A DNA stretch of 64,000 nt from Arion vulgaris (Eukaryota; Mollusca; Gastropoda; Stylommatophora; Arionidae), in assembly GCA_020796225.1 (NCBI GenBank), contig CM036755.1, forward strand, positions 38,822,806 to 38,886,805, given 5' to 3'. A model generated the notes under the pieces. The model saw only the letters and a list, made by a program, of their open reading frames with translations, was not told the origin of the DNA and did no database searches. A program made the position numbers and the translations under genes. Below, in pieces: positions 61,701-63,910 of the stretch (its first letter is position 1; each line of letters opens with the position of its first letter).

Positions 61701-63910
61701 GCCATTTAGGCGAACCTTCTTCGTCTTCCATGGTACTCGAAGTTTAGATCCTCAAGTGTGATCTGACTTGACGATATAAATTACTTGTACCTTTGAAGTC
61801 ACTCTAAGGCTTGCCTGAATAGTGAGGTACGCAGGTGATAAATAAAGAAAGTCTACGCTCAAAAATCAATCAGATACGCCATGACTAAGCTTGATTTCAT
61901 TGTGGGTGAACACAAAAATAATAATAATTTGAAGCGTTTGAGTTGTAAAGTTATTAGAAAGTCTTGAGTTGCTATCAAATGAAATATAATCTCCTTGGTT
62001 GATATTGCGTGTCTGACTTGCTTGACTTAGGCACATACAACAATACTGAACGTCACCTTCAAATGTCAATGCCTAGTACTGTGAGATCTGAGCTTTACAG
62101 AGGGTGGTCAGCATGAAGAAACTATGGCACGACACAAGCAAAGAAACAAAAGTAAGACTTCTGAGAACATGCATATCCCTGTGGCAACATATAGATGCGA
62201 ATCGTGGACCATAACACAAACATTAAAGAACAAAATTGAAGCTTTTGAAACAAGATGCAATAGAAAAGTTCTTAGAACATCCTGGACAAAGATGGGAAGA
62301 AACAAAGACATCCTACAAGATCTGAATATCAAGGAGCATTGGCTCATAAATAACATCATATCCCGGAAGATAAAATATTTTCGTCGCATTAAACGCCACA
62401 GTGGTTTGGAGAGAAAGGTAATGGAAGGCGTGGTTCCTAGAAAACGTGACAGTGGACGATCAAGACGAAGTTGGCTGCAGGACATCAAAGAAACCTTGAA
62501 CATGACGCTGGAAGAAGCAGGAGAACATGCAAGAGACAGAGAACTTTTCAGGCGGGCTGGGATGAATACTACGTTCTGCAAGGGACATTCTACTACTTGA
62601 CTGTGAGATCTTCAATCTCTCTCTCTCCTCTCCTCTCTCTCTCTCATAGGCCAAATGCACCGCCTCTGTAGCGGTCAGGCTCAAACCATCAGTTACATCC
62701 TGAATTCATCTTCTCCGTAGTCTTCCTCGTCTCCTTTTTACCAGGATGCTTCTTTCCATGATAGTCTTCTCCAACCTTCTTGTCTTTTTATATGTCCAAA
62801 ATACTTCAATTGTCTCATTATTATTTGTAGCATCAGCCAGTTCTCTTTGATTCTGAGTTCTTTTTTTGATAGATCTATCTGTTCTCTTTTCTGTCGATGA
62901 TATACGGAGGACTCTTCTGTAACATTTATATTGAAAAGCACATATATATTTTTCCACTGTCTTAGCGTCTTTGTAGCGTAGAGATTACGTACTCGTCTCT
63001 CGTGCTAAAGGTAATCGGTTCGCTCCTCGTGGAGCCATCGGATGTTTTCCAGAGATCCCTGGTCTAAGTGTAGGTGAGATCGAATTACAAGTTCTATCGG
63101 AGAAGGACAATAAAAGGTAGGTCCCATGTTCAATTTGAACACGTAAAAGATCCATTGTCAGTTCCAAAATCGAGAATACTGGAAAGCCGCTGTCTGGGCT
63201 AAATTCGTTATAAATGATAAAAAATAAAATTCCGATAAACTATCATCACTATCGTCAAAATTACATCAGGGACCCTCGCCGGTGCTACGGAGTTCATGCA
63301 CTGCAGCTGAGATCATCTGTGTAAGAAAGAGATCGGAGTACATATGGTTACTCACCGAAGTGCAATGATGATGGTCCAATCAATCAATCATACAATCAAA
63401 CCACTGCCTTATTAAATGTCAATGCCCGTCTGCCCAGCGTGTTCGTAGCGCGTTGGACTACGGTGACAAGCTCCTGTGAGTGTGGGTTCAATTTCGCGGG
63501 CTGGCAGAAAAGCCACAGGTTCACCAGATTCACGGTGTTCGTGGCACCGAACCAAATGGTTACGGGTGTCCACTGCACCGAGCCGAAGAGCTGAAAGCTC
63601 AATTGCTACTGGATCCGTTAAAAAAAAAAATGTAATGTTAATGCTTCACACCCATATATCAACATAGAGAGTCTCGGTTCAGATGTCTCCTTTTTCGATC
63701 TGACGCTGAAAGGCAAAACAGAATTAGAGAATAGACCACTGTCTTATTAAATGTCCATGCTTCACAACCATACATCAACTTACCAACGATATAATCATAA
63801 GTAGAGTTTATATTCACAGCTAAAGTTGGTCCAGTAGAAGAATTATTGTAAAACTTATTTACTAGAACAGCAACAAGAACGGCCAACAATATCTTCACGG
63901 CAACTGCCAT
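22441..63910 (-). CDS. GMC oxidoreductase gene B, 11 exons spanning 41.5 kb
   Basis: This is the whole span of a flavoprotein gene of the glucose-methanol-choline oxidoreductase family (choline dehydrogenase-like). The family oxidises alcohols or sugars using FAD. Exons in order are 63784-63910, 61195-61399, 57322-57515, 54741-54872, about 52141-52252, 51808-51975, 39826-39976, 38519-38670, 35432-35609, 25456-25681 and 22441-22591. They join in phase at every junction I could test and give about 600 residues, the usual family length. Family landmarks appear in the right order: N-terminal hydrophobic segment, GAGSAG dinucleotide fold, [15 protein letters not shown] signature, [16 protein letters not shown] signature, HPIGTCKMG with the catalytic His, and GNPNA with the catalytic Asn. 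Exons 2, 3 and 5 contain indels, so B is either a recent pseudogene or affected by sequence error. Substrate and cellular location cannot be read from the sequence. The introns are filled with transposons and minisatellites. Confidence 0.88.
22677..22814. mobile_element. piggyBac-like MITE with TTAA target sites
   Basis: TTAA (22673-22676) is followed by CCCCTTCGCTGTTCTGAGCC. The right end ACAGAGTGAAGGAG is followed by TTAA (22815-22818). The ends are inverted repeats of each other. The core carries GAGCCGATATAA and GATGACGCAAAGCC, as at 3285 and 4095. It lies 86 bases into intron 10 from exon 11. Confidence 0.7.
22819..23450 (+). mobile_element. LINE-gamma fragment, RT end to C-terminus
   Basis: Frames read [50 protein letters not shown] and later WDKLADDR. 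A local duplication (GCTCAGCAGTATAAGACTAA twice) lies at 23190-23250. Multiple stops. Confidence 0.7.
23465..23890 (+). repeat. 87-bp minisatellite derived from LINE RT, decaying at its right end
   Basis: The unit encodes [19 protein letters not shown] and [11 protein letters not shown] in frame. There are about 4.7 copies. The last 1.5 copies (23760-23885) lose many single bases. The unit corresponds to the LINE sequence at 62095-62150, and the array runs directly into the LINE at 23890. Confidence 0.85.
23890..24345 (+). mobile_element. LINE-alpha' RT thumb and C-terminus
   Basis: Frames read [60 protein letters not shown] and [13 protein letters not shown], ending GYATTWQ. One frameshift lies near 24110. 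It is followed by a (CT)n run at 24365-24425. Confidence 0.8.
24426..24689. other. Unassigned T-rich sequence
   Basis: No recognisable repeat or coding content. Confidence 0.4.
24690..24865 (+). repeat. S4 tRNA-derived SINE
   Basis: Head CTGTAGCTCAATCGGTAGTG resembles a tRNA 5' half with A box. The body has GGCAAGTTTGGAAGCACATT and CTCACCGTTCAGAAAGCA. It is shared with 11471-11615. Confidence 0.65.
24985..25215 (-). repeat. S1 SINE-like element
   Basis: CCGAGCCTAAGAGCAATTGT, CCCGCTCATCCGATTTCTAT and TTACGACATGCTTTGTTAGT place it in the S1 family, minus strand, ending at GAGCCCCGGCAAGACAGGGG. Confidence 0.75.
25216..25454 (-). repeat. CA-rich minisatellite abutting the exon 10 donor
   Basis: About 3.3 copies of a 70-75-bp unit (CCCTGTACGAACAAACACAT, then CTTACGAGACACACACACAC). 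The last (CA)n is continuous with the splice donor of gene B exon 10 (GTAAGTATGTGTGTG on the minus strand). Confidence 0.9.
25456..25681 (-). CDS. Gene B exon 10: active-site histidine exon
   Basis: This intact 226-bp exon begins after TTATCAG with [20 protein letters not shown]. It continues with [20 protein letters not shown], then [17 protein letters not shown], to the donor [19 protein letters not shown] holds the His that acts as catalytic base in the GMC family. Phases are 1 in and 2 out. The donor is followed almost at once by a (TG)n-rich minisatellite. A tandem duplication and a LINE fragment lie upstream. Confidence 0.93.
25697..26105. repeat. Duplicated ACAGTACAGT block around a LINE fragment
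   Basis: CAGTCAGAGAATGAAATGTC through AGAAGGTGCATTCTTCTT occurs at 25719 and 26048. Between them, 25780-26035 (minus) encodes [32 protein letters not shown] and ARGRQRKRG, a LINE post-RT fragment also seen at 49210. Confidence 0.7.
26190..26295 (+). repeat. S6 interspersed repeat
   Basis: GATTGACTTCCTTGCACCGG, CCTCTCCACAGAAATGGCAC and GCCACCTGCCGAGAGTA are shared with 44600-44700 and, inverted, with 32600-32740. Confidence 0.6.
26296..26610. repeat. Degenerate purine-rich repeats
   Basis: Loose repetitions of AATGGGAAACA.AGCATTCAG and AGGAGAAGA. The period is not regular. Confidence 0.4.
26625..26875 (-). repeat. S1b SINE-like element
   Basis: TTTGATCTTTGTCAAGAACA, GGTTTGGTAGGCCCCTAAAC, GTCGCCTCTTACGACATGCG and the end GGGCCCCGGTAAACACTCGG define the S1b subfamily, which is also at 54930-55165. 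Confidence 0.75.
26880..27100. other. Unassigned sequence before the 40-bp array
   Basis: No coding or family match. Confidence 0.4.
27103..30808 (+). repeat. 40-bp minisatellite, about 88 copies, with an internal flank-like break
   Basis: The unit is about 40 bp (TTGCAACTACACTACTGTAG, CTCTCTTTAAAACTTAATGT). Length variants of 37-41 bp, mostly one- or two-base losses in GTTAG/GTAG/GAG and AAAA runs, are scattered throughout. At 30249-30416 the array is interrupted by a corrupted version of the sequence that follows the array at 30809-30960, after which 10 clean copies resume. Confidence 0.93.
30935..31808 (+). mobile_element. hAT-like M1 element carrying a nested LINE and a (GA)n run
   Basis: Left end CAGTGGCGGCTCGTGATCAT, right end AATGACGAGCCGCCACTG. 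Flanks TTGAATAG (30927-30934) and TCGAATAG (31809-31816) match in 7 of 8 bases. The usual 140-170-bp element is enlarged to 874 bp by (AG)n at 31040-31078 and a 546-bp LINE insertion. Confidence 0.8.
31197..31742 (-). mobile_element. 5'-truncated LINE nested in M1, 12-bp TSD
   Basis: ACACACGCTATA flanks it exactly (31185-31196 and 31743-31754). The minus strand reads [40 protein letters not shown] and [15 protein letters not shown], ending in a TTATTATTATT-type tail. This is a fourth LINE family in the window. Confidence 0.85.
31840..32290 (+). mobile_element. LINE-beta C-terminal fragment
   Basis: [40 protein letters not shown] and [20 protein letters not shown], then broken frames and the 3' end CTTGACACTGTGAGAC. 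Copies also lie at 36965, 39200, 44795 and 50255. Confidence 0.8.
32391..32556 (+). mobile_element. hAT-like MITE (M1), 8-bp TSD
   Basis: 166 bp, with ends TAGTGGCGGCTCCTC and GATCACGAGCCGCCACTG. ATTGTTCA flanks both sides (32383-32390 and 32557-32564). The first base is T instead of the family C. Confidence 0.85.
32600..32850 (-). repeat. S6 interspersed repeat, reversed
   Basis: TTGTGCTTTGTGCAATACTC, GGAACCGAGCCATATG and GTGCAATGAAATCAATCCTT are the reverse of the S6 copy at 44600. Confidence 0.6.
32850..33150 (-). mobile_element. LINE fragment, VMRR...[12 protein letters not shown] family
   Basis: The minus strand includes [18 protein letters not shown] and a degraded upstream part. This motif marks the post-RT domain of another animal LINE group. 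Confidence 0.6.
33165..33545 (+). mobile_element. LINE-alpha C-terminal fragment
   Basis: [73 protein letters not shown]. Nearly continuous; one stop near the end. Confidence 0.8.
33597..34605 (+). mobile_element. Best-preserved LINE reverse transcriptase (3' part, RTE-like)
   Basis: It starts inside the RT domain: [20 protein letters not shown], then [11 protein letters not shown] with the FADD catalytic pair. After one frameshift at about 33845 it continues [70 protein letters not shown] and [19 protein letters not shown]. An in-frame TAG at 34505-34507 interrupts before the closing [12 protein letters not shown]. Only two lesions in about 1 kb make this the youngest-looking RT of the window. 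It is 5'-truncated and has no endonuclease. Confidence 0.85.
34626..34682 (-). repeat. piggyBac-like MITE end
   Basis: GCGAGCCACTATATCGGC and AGTTAAAGGGTTAA are the reversed end of the TTAACCCTTT element seen at 3285 and 22677. Confidence 0.5.
34692..34857 (+). mobile_element. hAT-like MITE (M1)
   Basis: 166 bp, ends GAGTGGCGGCTCATC and ATCACGAGCCGTCACTG. Flanks ATACCTTA and ATATCTTA agree in 7 of 8 bases. Internally it is very similar to the copy at 32391. Confidence 0.8.
34858..35431. repeat. AT-rich tandem array abutting the exon 9 donor
   Basis: The array uses units of about 37-50 bp built from TACTTTACATTATATATTAT and CTTATGTATTATATATATA. It ends in (TA)n that is part of the splice donor GTATATATAT of gene B exon 9. 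Open frames here of about 220 codons on the plus strand are repeat artefacts. Confidence 0.9.
35432..35609 (-). CDS. Gene B exon 9: PESRGSITL segment
   Basis: This intact 178-bp exon reads [15 protein letters not shown], then [20 protein letters not shown], then [19 protein letters not shown]. The P.SRG.I.L...DP....P.I..NYL..ED pattern is a strongly conserved GMC strand-loop block. The acceptor is CACGCAG. The donor is G|GTATATATAT, which is itself the beginning of an AT-rich tandem array filling the next 570 bases of intron. Confidence 0.92.
35690..35770. repeat. (TA)n/(TTTA)n microsatellite
   Basis: Irregular ATATATATATTTATATATA run, 80 bases upstream (minus strand) of exon 9. Confidence 0.85.
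35775..35990 (+). mobile_element. LINE-gamma C-terminal scrap
   Basis: [20 protein letters not shown] then EKLADDR, followed by stops. The same block is at 23350 and 40095. Confidence 0.65.
36060..36690 (+). mobile_element. LINE-alpha fragment from RT end to C-terminus
   Basis: [20 protein letters not shown], then [20 protein letters not shown], then [41 protein letters not shown]. Several stops. It is the longest copy of the family 5' to the YGCEAW block apart from 46560. Confidence 0.75.
36692..36806 (+). repeat. Direct repeat of 57 bp, two copies
   Basis: GTTATGTTGCACATAGCAAG through GCCTTTATACTTTCTATCTA occurs twice with single-base differences. Confidence 0.85.
36965..37390 (-). mobile_element. 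LINE-beta C-terminal fragment
   Basis: The minus strand carries [60 protein letters not shown] and [15 protein letters not shown] ends. It is open for about 130 codons, the best copy of the family. Confidence 0.8.
37391..37589. other. Unassigned sequence
   Basis: Contains a possible tRNA-like scrap (GAATTGAACCCCCAACGCTC) but no convincing element. Confidence 0.35.
37590..37725 (+). repeat. S3 SINE, 3' part
   Basis: GGTGCTACAGAGTTCTTACA, AAGAAAGAGATCGCAGCACA and an (ATCA)n tail. Confidence 0.75.
37735..37905 (-). mobile_element. LINE C-terminal scrap
   Basis: Minus strand [18 protein letters not shown], the GRPRRRW region of a LINE. Confidence 0.5.
37935..38172 (+). repeat. S1 SINE-like element
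   Basis: It carries AATAGTAACACTGCGACCTA, GCATGTCGTAAGAGGCTGCT, CAGAAATCGGATGTGCTGGC and CTTAGGCTCAGATCACATAC, and ends GAAGAAGAAG. It is the cleanest plus-strand S1 of the window. Confidence 0.8.
38173..38518. other. Unassigned intron 8 sequence
   Basis: No coding or repeat family match. Confidence 0.4.
38519..38670 (-). CDS. Gene B exon 8: substrate-domain segment with WPDLQIH
   Basis: This intact 152-bp exon begins after CTCTAG with [16 protein letters not shown] and ends with [14 protein letters not shown]...FGYTEE before GTAAGTAT. The G(P)...WPD(L/I)QIH pattern is typical of the GMC substrate-binding domain. Where the family often has Gly after SSA, this protein has Tyr-Phe. Phases are 1 in and 0 out. 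The acceptor polypyrimidine tract is short but the AG is present. Confidence 0.9.
38755..39195 (+). repeat. S3 tRNA-derived SINE
   Basis: Full-length by comparison: AGATGTTAGGAGCTCGTCTC head, TCCTATCGGAGAAGAACGAT body, (ATCA)n tail at 39165-39195. Confidence 0.8.
39200..39545 (+). mobile_element. LINE-beta fragment
   Basis: [24 protein letters not shown] start, then [19 protein letters not shown] and [10 protein letters not shown] frames. Degraded, joined to a reversed S3. Confidence 0.65.
39560..39722 (-). repeat. S3 SINE, 5' half
   Basis: ACCTACGTTTTATCGCCCGT, ACTTGGAACTCGATGATCTC and ACCTCTACGCTACAGAGAC are the reverse of the S3 head. Confidence 0.75.
39826..39976 (-). CDS. Gene B exon 7: [14 protein letters not shown] segment
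   Basis: This intact 151-bp exon begins after TTGCCAG with [20 protein letters not shown] and ends [11 protein letters not shown] before the donor G|GTGAGG. PVGxNLQDH is the conserved GMC loop after the second signature. The start is phase 0, matching exon 6, and the end is phase 1. The intron separating it from exon 6 is about 11.8 kb, the longest of the gene. Confidence 0.9.
40020..40320 (+). mobile_element. LINE-gamma C-terminus
   Basis: [60 protein letters not shown], open to a stop at 40320. This is a well-kept C-terminal end, 45 bases upstream of exon 7 on the opposite strand. Confidence 0.75.
40325..40620. other. Unassigned AT-rich sequence
   Basis: No recognisable content. Confidence 0.4.
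40625..41000 (-). repeat. 31-bp minisatellite derived from LINE-alpha
   Basis: About 12 copies of a unit with ATCTATTTGTTCTCTTCTCT and GTCCATGATAG. Reversed, it is the LINE-alpha stretch ATCATGGACAGAGAAGAGAA plus CAAATAGATCT (compare 33225-33255). Variants TTCATGATA and CATGACAGATCC recur in blocks. Confidence 0.9.
41001..41649. other. Unassigned AT-rich sequence
   Basis: No coding or repeat match recognised. Confidence 0.4.
41650..43730 (-). mobile_element. L1/Tx1-like LINE, 3' two kilobases
   Basis: Minus strand, right to left: [64 protein letters not shown] and a YADDT-equivalent in a shifted frame. Then [48 protein letters not shown], and a Thr/His/Gln-rich C-terminus. NxRPISLLNxDYKI and DQEKAFDRV are hallmarks of the L1/Tx1 group, unlike every other LINE here. 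There are several frameshifts. T-rich plus strand. Confidence 0.8.
43731..43889. other. Unassigned sequence
   Basis: No match recognised. Confidence 0.4.
43890..44260 (+). repeat. D1 interspersed repeat
   Basis: CGTATTCCAGTATTGGTGTA, ATGCAACAAGTTAAGTTTAA and CAATAAATAACCATAGATTC recur at 59870-60235. The type is unknown. Confidence 0.6.
44261..44599. other. Unassigned pyrimidine-rich sequence
   Basis: Repeated AAATTACCTCCCTT-like strings but no fixed period. Confidence 0.4.
44600..44705 (+). repeat. S6 interspersed repeat
   Basis: GATTGACTTCATTGCACCGG and AAATGGCACGCCACATGCCG as at 26200. Confidence 0.6.
44795..45250 (+). mobile_element. LINE-beta fragment
   Basis: [30 protein letters not shown], then [15 protein letters not shown] and GPTSVLNFI in other frames, ending with the GACGTTGTGAGAT 3' end. 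Confidence 0.75.
45300..45660. other. S5 scrap and unassigned sequence
   Basis: 45330-45380 is a reversed S5 piece (CCTGTAATTTAGATCCCAAA). 45390-45655 has an open frame of about 80 codons (45408-45647) without recognisable residues. Confidence 0.35.
45661..46035 (-). mobile_element. LINE-alpha C-terminal fragment
   Basis: Reverse of [14 protein letters not shown] and [19 protein letters not shown] segments. It joins directly to the 42-bp array, which is made of the adjoining upstream part of the same LINE. Confidence 0.7.
46038..46310 (-). repeat. 42-bp minisatellite derived from LINE-alpha YGCEAW block
   Basis: About 6.5 copies. On the minus strand each encodes [14 protein letters not shown]. 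The unit (TGTTAAATGTCCATGCTTCA, CACCCATACGTTGCCACTGC) equals one stretch of LINE-alpha at 46965-47010. Confidence 0.88.
46311..46555. other. Unassigned sequence
   Basis: No match recognised. Confidence 0.35.
46560..47385 (+). mobile_element. LINE-alpha fragment with YADD motif
   Basis: [38 protein letters not shown] (RT catalytic YADD), [32 protein letters not shown], then [11 protein letters not shown] and GHIK. It covers more of RT than the other copies. Frameshifts at about 46755 and 46905. Confidence 0.78.
47523..47645 (-). repeat. S3 SINE, 3' part
   Basis: TTGATTGATTGATAGGGCC, CACTTCGGTGAGTAACCATG and TGCATGAACTCCGTAGCACC. Confidence 0.75.
47655..47845 (+). repeat. S5 interspersed repeat
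   Basis: CATAAATTACAAGCATCTCT, GAATAACGAGGTACACTAGT and CATGATTACGCCTGAATTA as in the other S5 copies. Confidence 0.6.
48045..48475 (+). repeat. S3 tRNA-derived SINE
   Basis: TCTCTGTAGCGTAGAGGTTA, AGGTACCAGGTTCACTCCCT, TGAGATCGAGTTCCTAGTCC, ending near ATCAATCAGC. Confidence 0.8.
48476..48704. other. Unassigned sequence left of the 49-bp array
   Basis: GC-richer segment with CCACGGGGTGG. No family match. Confidence 0.35.
48706..49001 (+). repeat. 49-bp tandem array, 6 copies
   Basis: The unit is AGTAGAAGGGTAGATGCATA plus CATGTCTGATATGAGATCTG plus ATCGCAATA. Alternate copies differ at TCTGATCGCA/TCTGTTCGCA. Confidence 0.92.
49002..49209. other. Unassigned sequence
   Basis: A plus-strand frame of 60 codons (49008-49199) contains no motif I recognise. 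Confidence 0.3.
49210..49500 (-). mobile_element. LINE post-RT fragment
   Basis: Minus strand [43 protein letters not shown]. Same family as 25780-26035. Confidence 0.65.
49509..49615 (+). repeat. 53-bp exact direct duplication
   Basis: ATTCGCCCGATATATAGTCA, AGCGTAGCCAGTGCGCCTGG and TATGGCGTTTT occur back to back, ending at the LINE RNase H fragment. Confidence 0.85.
49620..50150 (+). mobile_element. LINE RNase H C-terminus
   Basis: [26 protein letters not shown], then [17 protein letters not shown] and [15 protein letters not shown]. [11 protein letters not shown] is the last RNase H motif of CR1/Jockey/I-type LINEs. Frameshifted after 49867. Confidence 0.78.
50255..50560 (+). mobile_element. 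LINE-beta C-terminus and 3' end
   Basis: [49 protein letters not shown], then the 3' end CCTGACGCTGTGAGGCATAC and GAAAGAAAGGAAG. Confidence 0.8.
50640..50865 (-). repeat. Three tandem copies of a LINE 3' end with (ATC)n
   Basis: Unit of about 70 bp (CAACTCCCAACGGAGCAGAG, GTCTTCAACAAACTTCTTCC, AGCTCTTCC, then ATC repeats). A fourth relative is at 12030. Confidence 0.85.
50866..51080 (+). mobile_element. LINE-alpha scrap joined to an S3 3' scrap
   Basis: 50900-51020 resembles the LINE-alpha VEKTK...[15 protein letters not shown] region. 51028-51080 is S3 (ATCCTCGCCGGTGATACGGA). Confidence 0.5.
51085..51500 (+). mobile_element. LINE RNase H end, second family
   Basis: [17 protein letters not shown], then [16 protein letters not shown] and a [21 protein letters not shown] end. 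The same 3' end is at 59010-59190. A TGA follows ADRLA. Confidence 0.7.
51525..51765 (-). repeat. S1 SINE-like element
   Basis: CCTAAGAGCGATTGTGCGTT, ATCAGCACATCTGATTTCTT, GTCGCCTCTTACGACATGCC and TGTTACTATTCTTTGCTCCC, minus strand. Confidence 0.78.
51808..51975 (-). CDS. Gene B exon 6: second GMC signature
   Basis: This intact exon of 56 codons starts [20 protein letters not shown] after an ACCAG acceptor and ends KEHLKKLK before GTGAGAG. It contains [20 protein letters not shown], the second GMC signature ([16 protein letters not shown]), which forms part of the FAD-binding domain. Both ends are phase 0. No indel is visible. A SINE of the S1 family lies about 40 bases beyond its donor. Confidence 0.92.
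52141..52252 (-). pseudogene. Gene B exon 5: degraded NGG...RPYLSR segment
   Basis: Between TTTTAG at 52253-52258 and a weak GTTACT donor, one frame reads [18 protein letters not shown] and then SLHIT. This corresponds to the family segment in which a Gly/Asn-rich turn precedes RPxLxRxNLxI, immediately upstream of the [13 protein letters not shown] strand of exon 6. The phase entering from exon 4 does not match this frame, and the strand after LHIT looks scrambled, so at least one indel is present. Borders are approximate. The exon is separated from exon 6 by only about 165 bases containing a (GTT)n run. Confidence 0.6.
52262..52560 (+). repeat. 17-bp tandem array (GTGATTATAGTGAGCAT)
   Basis: About 17 copies, with shorter AGTAAGCAT interruptions at intervals. 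It starts about 10 bases upstream (minus strand) of the exon 5 acceptor. Confidence 0.92.
52711..53609 (+). repeat. 74-bp tandem array, about 12 copies, dimeric
   Basis: Unit: TGTATACTTCTAAAGTAGTT, AGTGGTCAGCCAGAGTCCAT, GTACATTTCCATATATCTTG, TCTTGTACAGACAG. CCAGAG and CTGGAG versions alternate for most of the array, making a 148-bp dimer. The right-hand copies carry CTCCATATAGCTTG. Confidence 0.92.
53724..54069 (+). repeat. 17-bp tandem array (GTGGTTAGACAAGAAAA)
   Basis: About 20 copies alternating GACAAG and GATAAG. Confidence 0.92.
54070..54260. other. Unassigned, single-copy-looking block between two arrays
   Basis: GC-richer sequence with an open plus frame ([20 protein letters not shown], then [17 protein letters not shown]). 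No family recognised. It may be a LINE or former exon. Confidence 0.3.
54265..54737. repeat. GACA/GATA microsatellite abutting the exon 4 donor
   Basis: Interrupted (GACA)n and (GATA)n with CATA and AAAG variants over 470 bases, running to within a few bases of the exon 4 splice donor. The minus-strand open frame rich in CLSVCLS is a repeat artefact. Confidence 0.92.
54741..54872 (-). CDS. Gene B exon 4: YHGVNGPL segment
   Basis: This 132-bp exon is intact. It begins after AACAG and encodes [18 protein letters not shown], then [19 protein letters not shown]. In GMC enzymes YHG.GGPL marks the start of the substrate-domain strand, followed by a helix and the DYNG turn. Phase 1 to phase 1 fits exon 3 (giving Asp before Tyr) and exon 5. 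The donor GTGATGTCTG runs straight into a long CTGT/CTAT (GACA/GATA) microsatellite on its intron side. Confidence 0.85.
54930..55165 (-). repeat. S1b SINE-like element
   Basis: TTGATCTTTGCCAAGAACGT, GGTTTGGTAGGCCCCTAAAC and TCGCCTCTTACAACATGCGT, 90% or more like 26625-26875 by eye. Confidence 0.75.
55281..56652 (+). repeat. 19-bp minisatellite, about 72 copies
   Basis: Unit ATGTTCATCTACTTCAGAT, nearly invariant to 56370, then a block with CATCCACTTC (56375-56565), one TTTCCC variant at about 56438, then the original unit again. Because 19 is not a multiple of three, all three forward frames stay open and repeat [19 protein letters not shown]. None is a gene. Confidence 0.95.
56655..56830 (+). 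mobile_element. LINE C-terminal scrap
   Basis: In shifted frames: [20 protein letters not shown], then [11 protein letters not shown], the last residues of a LINE-like protein. Confidence 0.5.
56831..57030. other. Unassigned sequence
   Basis: Ends in a GAAGAAGAAGAAG run, perhaps another retroposon tail. Confidence 0.35.
57032..57341 (-). repeat. 28-bp tandem array overlapping the exon 3 end
   Basis: About 11 copies of AATACCTACCCGAGTTAAGC plus AACTGTGG, with CACGAG and GTATCTG variants. The last unit coincides with the final codons (LLNS) and donor of gene B exon 3, so the array seems to have grown from the exon/intron border. Confidence 0.9.
57322..57515 (-). pseudogene. Gene B exon 3: GMC signature region, one-base insertion
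   Basis: After the acceptor CTCCAG the exon reads [12 protein letters not shown], then [20 protein letters not shown], then [14 protein letters not shown] and [10 protein letters not shown]. The first part is the GMC family signature that contacts the FAD ribityl chain. A run of three C on the plus strand (around 57480-57482) gives GGAGGGCAG where GGAGGCAG is needed, so one extra base breaks the frame inside LGGSSS. With that base discounted the exon is 193 bases, phase 0 to phase 1. The chosen donor G|GTAGGT lies inside the first unit of a 28-bp tandem array, so the exact 3' border is less certain. Confidence 0.82.
57590..57945 (+). repeat. S3 tRNA-derived SINE, degraded
   Basis: TCCTATCGGAGACAGACGAT, GTAGGTCCCGTGTTCAA, GGTTACTCACCGAAGTGCAA and an (ATCA)n tail. 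Confidence 0.72.
58165..58965 (-). repeat. 45-bp CAACAACAG-rich array, about 17 units
   Basis: Unit with GAGATATAACAGCAACTTGG and GTGGGACACGGCAACAACAG. The left half is regular and the right half is irregular with ATGGCAACAGGCGGTGGGAC units. A minus-strand frame of about 250 Cys/Pro-rich codons is a repeat artefact. Confidence 0.9.
59010..59190 (+). mobile_element. LINE RNase H 3' end
   Basis: [46 protein letters not shown]; homologous to 51350-51500. Confidence 0.65.
59190..59430 (-). repeat. S1 SINE-like element
   Basis: CAACCACTTGTTAACCACTC, GTCAGCACATCCGATTTCTG, CCCCTACCTCAGTCCCCTCT and CTTGGGCCCGCAACACACGG. Confidence 0.75.
59483..59740. mobile_element. Tc1/mariner-like MITE, TA target site
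   Basis: CAGGGTGTTCAACTT and reversed AATTATCTTGAACACCCTG give perfect 12-bp terminal inverted repeats (CAGGGTGTTCAA). TA flanks both ends (59481-59482 and 59741-59742). 258 bp, non-coding. Confidence 0.75.
59870..60235 (+). repeat. D1 interspersed repeat with a 40-bp triplication
   Basis: Same family as 43890-44260. At 59970-60090 the segment TATGTAACACGTTAAGTTTA plus ACGATAAGAAATATCAGTAT occurs three times, while 44025 has it once. Confidence 0.7.
60237..60605 (-). mobile_element. LINE fragment, same family as the 45-bp array host
   Basis: Minus strand [48 protein letters not shown]. Homologous to 15560-15760. Confidence 0.72.
60640..60780 (-). repeat. hAT-like scrap
   Basis: GTTTTCCAAACTGAGGTCTG and TTGACATTTCAAAG are the reverse of 18800-18910. 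Confidence 0.45.
60785..61175 (+). repeat. S1 3' tail amplified as a 75-bp tandem array
   Basis: GATCTTAGGCTCAGATCACA, TACAAATCACAAAGAGTGGT, TTAACAAGTGATC and GAAACGTTTGAAGAAGA repeat about 4 times (60870-61170), ending 20 bases from the exon 2 donor of gene B. Confidence 0.85.
61195..61399 (-). pseudogene. Gene B exon 2: FAD-binding Rossmann motif, frameshifted
   Basis: The exon opens after a CAG acceptor with [16 protein letters not shown] and [11 protein letters not shown], the ADP-binding fold with its GxGxxG motif and acidic strand end. It should close with [19 protein letters not shown] before the donor GTAAGT. It is 205 bp long, while the paralogous exon at 3050-3258 is 209 bp. The missing 4 bases fall between DWG and the IDWQYY segment, changing frame and leaving a TGA in one reading. 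Start and end phases still match the neighbouring exons. It is a true lesion or a sequencing deletion. Confidence 0.85.
61440..62077. repeat. Gene B intron 1 block homologous to gene A, including S5
   Basis: Matches 4231-4890: GCCGTGAAAATTTCGGGGTT, TATACTGTACAGGTGGACTA, then S5 (CTTTGAAGTCACTCTAAGGC). Differences are substitutions and small indels. Confidence 0.75.
62090..62599 (+). mobile_element. LINE-alpha' insertion specific to gene B, 12-bp TSD
   Basis: ACTGTGAGATCT flanks the insert (62078-62089 and 62600-62611). Gene A has the uninterrupted site at about 4907. The insert reads [20 protein letters not shown] in one frame, then [59 protein letters not shown] and [17 protein letters not shown], with one long open frame of about 158 codons. 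Confidence 0.85.
62660..62953 (-). mobile_element. LINE-alpha fragment shared with gene A
   Basis: Minus strand: [40 protein letters not shown]. Homologous to 5230-5549. Confidence 0.78.
62965..63400 (+). repeat. S3 SINE shared with gene A
   Basis: Inserted at the same LINE position as 5561-6003. Flanks are CCACTGTCTTA (62954-62964) and CCACTGCCTTA (63401-63411). Confidence 0.85.
63425..63633 (+). repeat. S2 tRNA-derived SINE specific to gene B
   Basis: A box TAGCGCGTTGGA, B box GGGTTCAATTTC, body with CACAGGTTCACCAGATTCAC, A tail at 63619-63630. Flanks AATGTCAATG and AATGTTAATG; gene A has the empty site at about 6020. Confidence 0.82.
63784..63910 (-). CDS. Gene B exon 1: start codon and hydrophobic N-terminus
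   Basis: This 127-bp coding exon (42 codons plus one base) begins at ATG 63910 and encodes [20 protein letters not shown], a hydrophobic stretch likely to be a signal peptide or membrane anchor. It ends with STYDYIV, the first beta strand before the FAD-binding glycine motif. The donor is G|GTAAGT. The start is preferred because the same Met and all following residues are conserved in paralogue A, whereas the upstream frame is not: one extra base lies just before the ATG here. A LINE fragment (YGCEAW-type, minus strand) begins about 10 bases into the intron. Confidence 0.85.
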